Of a DNA stretch of 9,889 nt, positions 7,338 to 9,889 are shown piece after piece. This stretch comes from an uncultured Prevotella sp. (GTDB taxonomy: Bacteria > Bacteroidota > Bacteroidia > Bacteroidales > Bacteroidaceae). The translations under genes and the position numbers were made by a program. Numbering within the stretch: the first letter of the stretch is position 1; the number at the start of each line of letters is the position of its first letter. The stretch covers positions 1 through 9,889 of the forward strand of contig URDM01000089.1 of assembly GCA_900546575.1 (NCBI GenBank). The letters are read 5' to 3'. The notes beneath the pieces were generated by a model. It was given only the letters and a program-made list of their open reading frames with translations, searched no databases and was not told where the DNA came from.

Positions 7338-8528
7338 TTACAACTTACACTCCTTCTGTCGCAGTTCCCCCAACGTCTTTTTGAGTTCCTGTCGCAGCAG
7401 GTTTGTCTGCTGTTCCAGTTGCTGTATTTGCTGTCCTATCTGCGCCTTGTTGCCAGCAGCTGCTGTATGGTATTCGGTACGCATGGCAGCAAGTTTGGTC
7501 ATTTTTGCGGTAAGCTCGCTTTGCATCTTTATTGTTGCGATGTAAGCCTTACGTGTTTCCTCCGATTTGAATTGGTTGACACTTGTGTAAGTAACCTTGT
7601 CGTTTACTACGAAGTTTATGGCATCAGCCTTAGCTTGCATCTGGCTGTTCTCCATTTTCAGGCGCTTGAGCTGCTGCATGGCTTTCTCACGCATCTCGGG
7701 CGTAGGCCATGTCTCGCTGATGCGATTCAGACAAGCCAGACTGTGAAGTTTTTTCTCTTCTATGGTGAGTGCGTCGTAATTCTGTCGGGTGTCGGTGGGG
7801 ACGAATGTGTAGACGCATACCTTTCCTTCGGGCTGGTTTCGGGTTGAAGCAAACCATGCCAACTTGTCAGCATCGGCAACAATGTAGGCAAAATCGTCTG
7901 AAGACGAGTTGAACGGCAGACCGATATTCTCGGCGTTGAGGAATTTTCCCTCGCCAGCCTCTATCTTTGTCATGTAGATGTCGCGTTTGCCCAGTCCCTC
8001 TTCGTCAGACACACCGGCAAAGTAAAGCGTCTGTCCGTCACTTGACATAAATGGGAAACTAATGTCCTTGAATTTGCCGTTAACCGACTCTACCGGCTGT
8101 GGCTCGCCCCATTGGCTGCCCACCATGTCGCGTGTGTAGAGACGGGCTATACTGTCGTTGCCCATCTCTGTGTAGTAGCAGCGGTTGCCGAATCCGTTGA
8201 CAAACACGTACGAGTCGTTGGCTTTGTCTGCGTTGAAGAAAGAGTTGTATTTTACGAATCTTCCATAAGTTGCAGGCAGAGGAATTTCAGCCAGCACATT
8301 GTCGATGTCTACAACTGTACTGTCAATTACAAACACCTTCTGGGTGCTTGCCAGCATATCGTCAAACAAGGCTCTGGCTGTCGGACTCATGGCAGGCAGA
8401 CTGGTTTCCTGCTTTGGTTTTACCGCCGTTACTTTTGCCTTTGAACGTTTTGCCTTGCGGTTTTGAGCGCTCAGTCCCGATGTTGTGAGGGCGAGAGCCA
8501 ATAGTATGAGTATTTTCTTGCTGTTCAT
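7338..8528 (-). CDS. Exported PD40 beta-propeller protein with C-terminal coiled coil
   Basis: This 396-residue protein begins with a signal peptide (about 1-21: Lys-Lys, a hydrophobic Leu/Ile/Ala core, then GLSAQ), followed by a basic segment (24-39), so it is probably periplasmic or outer-membrane associated. The middle carries WD40-like PD40 repeats: FPFMSSDGQTLYFAG (158-172), DIYMTKI (183-189), and SSDDFAYIVADADKLAWFAS (209-228). The C-terminal part is rich in Gln, Glu, Lys and Leu with heptad-like spacing (about 325-392), suggesting a coiled coil. Similar propellers occur in gliding/type IX secretion and peptidoglycan-associated envelope proteins of Bacteroidetes, but no OmpA-like domain is present here, so I give no specific role. 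It starts 47 nt after the glycosyltransferase gene and ends 15 nt before the phosphorylase gene. Confidence 0.8.
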   Translation of the reverse strand: MNSKKILILLALALTTSGLSAQNRKAKRSKAKVTAVKPKQETSLPAMSPTARALFDDMLASTQKVFVIDSTVVDIDNVLAEIPLPATYGRFVKYNSFFNADKANDSYVFVNGFGNRCYYTEMGNDSIARLYTRDMVGSQWGEPQPVESVNGKFKDISFPFMSSDGQTLYFAGVSDEEGLGKRDIYMTKIEAGEGKFLNAENIGLPFNSSSDDFAYIVADADKLAWFASTRNQPEGKVCVYTFVPTDTRQNYDALTIEEKKLHSLACLNRISETWPTPEMREKAMQQLKRLKMENSQMQAKADAINFVVNDKVTYTSVNQFKSEETRKAYIATIKMQSELTAKMTKLAAMRTEYHTAAAGNKAQIGQQIQQLEQQTNLLRQELKKTLGELRQKECKL

Positions 8529-8575
8529 AATTATATATTGTTCTTTTCTGAATCGGTTGTTGTAAGTATAAGTCG

Positions 8576-9508
8576 TTATTTTATAAGGTAGAAGAGCAGG
8601 TTTCGCGTTATGGGGTTGCCAATCATCTTTCTGAAGTAAGTGTACTTCTTTGTGTAGTTGCGGTCGGGTAGGGGATACAGTCCTTTTCTTGCCAGGCGTT
8701 CCATTGTCTTGACGAGCGTCTTCTTGTCGTGCGTTGTGCGTATTACGTCACACAAATAGTCCATAGTCAGTTGGGCTATTCGACGGCTCAAGGCTGGGCG
8801 GTCTGTTTCGGGCACCACGAGTTTCAGCATGTTCACGAGTGTCTTTTCTGTCTCTGCGAGCCGGTTGGCGTGGGCGGAACTATCGGCGGCCGATTGTGCT
8901 GTCTGTTGATTTGCCAGATAAGCGTAAGCGTCGGTATAGTAGAAGCGTTCAGAGCGCAGCAGCAGCTTGGTCAGAAACTCGTTCTTGTCGGCTATTCTCT
9001 CGTTGAATTCATCCGACACAATCATGTTCTTTTCAAACAAGTAGCCTATCTTTGCCGCCTGAATGGTGTTGACCTTCATGTATGTGCTACCCAGCATCGG
9101 TCCTTCATAAGTGAATGGCGTCGTGGCGTCGTTGGGATTGTCGGTATGCTTGTAGAACACCACGTCGGGGTTATGGTAGCGTGCTATGTCCAGGCAATGC
9201 TCGTATGGCGCACGTAGCAAGCGGTCGTTTCCGCTGACGAATTGTATGTAGCGTGCTGTGCTCATCCTCAGCCCCAATGTGCATGCTGCCGACACGCCTA
9301 TGTGCCGCTGGTGAATGTACATTATCTCGTCTTCCTTGCCTATCAGCATGTTCAGAGAGTCGGCTGTCTCTGCGTCGTCTACAACAATTATCTCCCTGTC
9401 AGCTGCTGCCAGCGACAGCTGCGCTATGCTGTCAAGGCATTCGCTTAGTGAGGCAGGTTTGGTGTCGTGATTGTACACGATGAAGCTTATAAGTGGTTTG
9501 GCAGGCAT
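8576..9508 (-). CDS. Family 2 glycosyltransferase
   Basis: This 310-residue protein (counted from the chosen start) has a GT-A fold N-terminus. LISFIVYNHD (6-15) is the first strand, EIIVVDD (39-45) is the nucleotide-sugar-binding strand with paired Asp, and VSGND (91-95) occupies the place of the DxD metal site, where only the last Asp is kept. DKNEFL (174-179) is the likely equivalent of the catalytic acidic motif. The C-terminal part is helical and basic, with no clear membrane segment. It probably adds a sugar to a surface polysaccharide, glycolipid or glycoprotein; donor and acceptor are unknown. The frame stays open to 9613, but I chose the ATG at 9508. The extra 35 residues are Asn/Lys-rich and unlike the family, the family pattern starts right after Met-Pro-Ala-Lys, and a promoter lies at 9561-9568. 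It is the first gene of the minus-strand run. Confidence 0.88.
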   Translation of the reverse strand: MPAKPLISFIVYNHDTKPASLSECLDSIAQLSLAAADREIIVVDDAETADSLNMLIGKEDEIMYIHQRHIGVSAACTLGLRMSTARYIQFVSGNDRLLRAPYEHCLDIARYHNPDVVFYKHTDNPNDATTPFTYEGPMLGSTYMKVNTIQAAKIGYLFEKNMIVSDEFNERIADKNEFLTKLLLRSERFYYTDAYAYLANQQTAQSAADSSAHANRLAETEKTLVNMLKLVVPETDRPALSRRIAQLTMDYLCDVIRTTHDKKTLVKTMERLARKGLYPLPDRNYTKKYTYFRKMIGNPITRNLLFYLIK

Positions 9509-9560
9509 ATTCTGTGTGTGTTTTATTTGTGTTTTATTCTGTCTGATGTTGTTATTATTG

Positions 9561-9568
9561 CAAAGGTA
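9561..9568 (-). promoter_or_regulatory. Bacteroidetes-type -7 promoter box for the glycosyltransferase operon
   Basis: The minus strand reads TACCTTTG here, a perfect match to the Bacteroidetes sigma-factor -7 consensus TAnnTTTG. Transcription would start about 7 nt downstream (near 9553), giving a leader of roughly 45 nt before the ATG at 9508. The -33 element is weak: the best candidate is TCTG at 9587-9590, 18 nt away, against a consensus TTTG at about 19-21 nt. The AT-rich flank fits a promoter. Confidence 0.65.
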
Positions 9569-9849
9569 ATAATTTTTATTTCTATTCAGATTGTCAGAAT
9601 GAAGTTTTTTCACATTATAAAAATAAATACTTATTTAATATTGAATGAAAACTCCATTAATAGTCGTTGAAACCGAAATTCGGCAACTGCCAAAATGCGC
9701 AAACAAGTGAATCCAATGGTAATGGCACGATATTTGTAATATGGTTTGCAAACGAATAAAAACTCAATAATTGGAATTAAATCTCAATATTTGAAATAAA
9801 AAACTTAATAATACAAACCCGTTGGCGGAATTAATTTAAGTTGATAAAT
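9569..9849. other. AT-rich intergenic region with two palindromes
   Basis: I find no convincing complete gene in this stretch. It holds CCGAA-A-TTCGG (9673-9683), framed by GTTG (9666-9669) and CAAC (9684-9687), which makes an imperfect dyad. It also holds the perfect 10-bp palindrome GTTTGCAAAC (9744-9753). Both could be protein-binding sites between divergent genes. No perfect TAnnTTTG box is seen on the plus strand; the nearest are one-mismatch matches ending at the TATTTG sequences near 9731 and 9788. Confidence 0.4.
9763..9810 (+). repeat. Short direct repeats at ~20-bp period
   Basis: Two 19-nt units at 9763-9781 and 9783-9801 share the pattern CTCAATANTTGNAATNAAA (16 of 19 identical). 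A partial third, CTTAATA, begins at 9804. The starts are 20 and 21 bp apart, about two DNA helical turns, so bound proteins would face the same side. The sequence is AT-rich, so some of the similarity may be chance. Confidence 0.4.
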
Positions 9850-9889
9850 ATGAGTAAAAGGTTGTATATATCGCTGATTTTTAGTAACT
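9850..9889 (+). CDS. Possible start of a divergent gene, cut by the window end
   Basis: An ATG at 9850 opens a frame that runs to the window edge without a stop, giving 13 codons: MSKRLYISLIFSN. The short basic start followed by hydrophobic residues resembles the beginning of a signal peptide. It lies beyond the operator-like repeats and points away from the glycosyltransferase operon. The visible stretch is too short to name a product or exclude chance. Confidence 0.3.
   Translation, partial: MSKRLYISLIFSN

Noticed and set aside
9509..9613. N-terminal extension of the glycosyltransferase
   Set aside because: It contains the -7 promoter box and has low-complexity Asn/Lys-rich content unlike the family, so the inner ATG is preferred.

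Overview
The window looks like chromosomal DNA from a Bacteroidetes bacterium, most likely order Bacteroidales (Prevotella/Bacteroides-like). Three things suggest this. The proteins resemble that group. None of the six gene starts has a recognisable Shine-Dalgarno sequence; each is preceded by A-rich sequence. The one good promoter matches the Bacteroidetes -7 consensus TAnnTTTG. The genus is inference.

All six complete genes lie on the minus strand, so transcription runs from right to left. In that order they are: a family 2 glycosyltransferase (9508-8576), a predicted exported PD40 beta-propeller/coiled-coil protein (8528-7338), a uridine phosphorylase-type nucleoside phosphorylase (7322-6444), the DEAH-box helicase HrpB (6428-3900), an 81-residue protein of unknown function with two cysteines (3829-3584), and a large exported tricorn-type S41 protease (3478-251). 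The gaps are 47, 15, 15, 70 and 105 nt. The first four genes are probably one transcription unit, started from a promoter at 9561-9568. The last two may be read-through genes or may have their own control. The 105-nt gap before the protease gene holds a 26-bp tandem repeat.

The left end (1-250) is a convergent 3' junction. A strong plus-strand terminator (10-50) ends a gene lying outside the window. Next comes a cluster of GCCCT/AGGGC palindromes (about 94-220) bounded by an 11-bp direct repeat, which looks like a REP-type or miniature mobile element and may also terminate the protease transcript. The right end (9509-9889) is an AT-rich intergenic region. It holds the promoter, two palindromes, a ~20-bp periodic repeat and possibly the first codons of a divergent plus-strand gene.

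Functionally this is mostly ordinary housekeeping and envelope content: pyrimidine nucleoside salvage, an RNA-helicase-like ATPase, a glycosyltransferase and two exported beta-propeller proteins, one of them a protease. I see no phage, CRISPR, toxin-antitoxin, secretion or biosynthetic cluster, and no clearly new system. The points most worth a second look are the palindrome cluster, the tandem repeat before the protease gene, and the small cysteine-containing protein.
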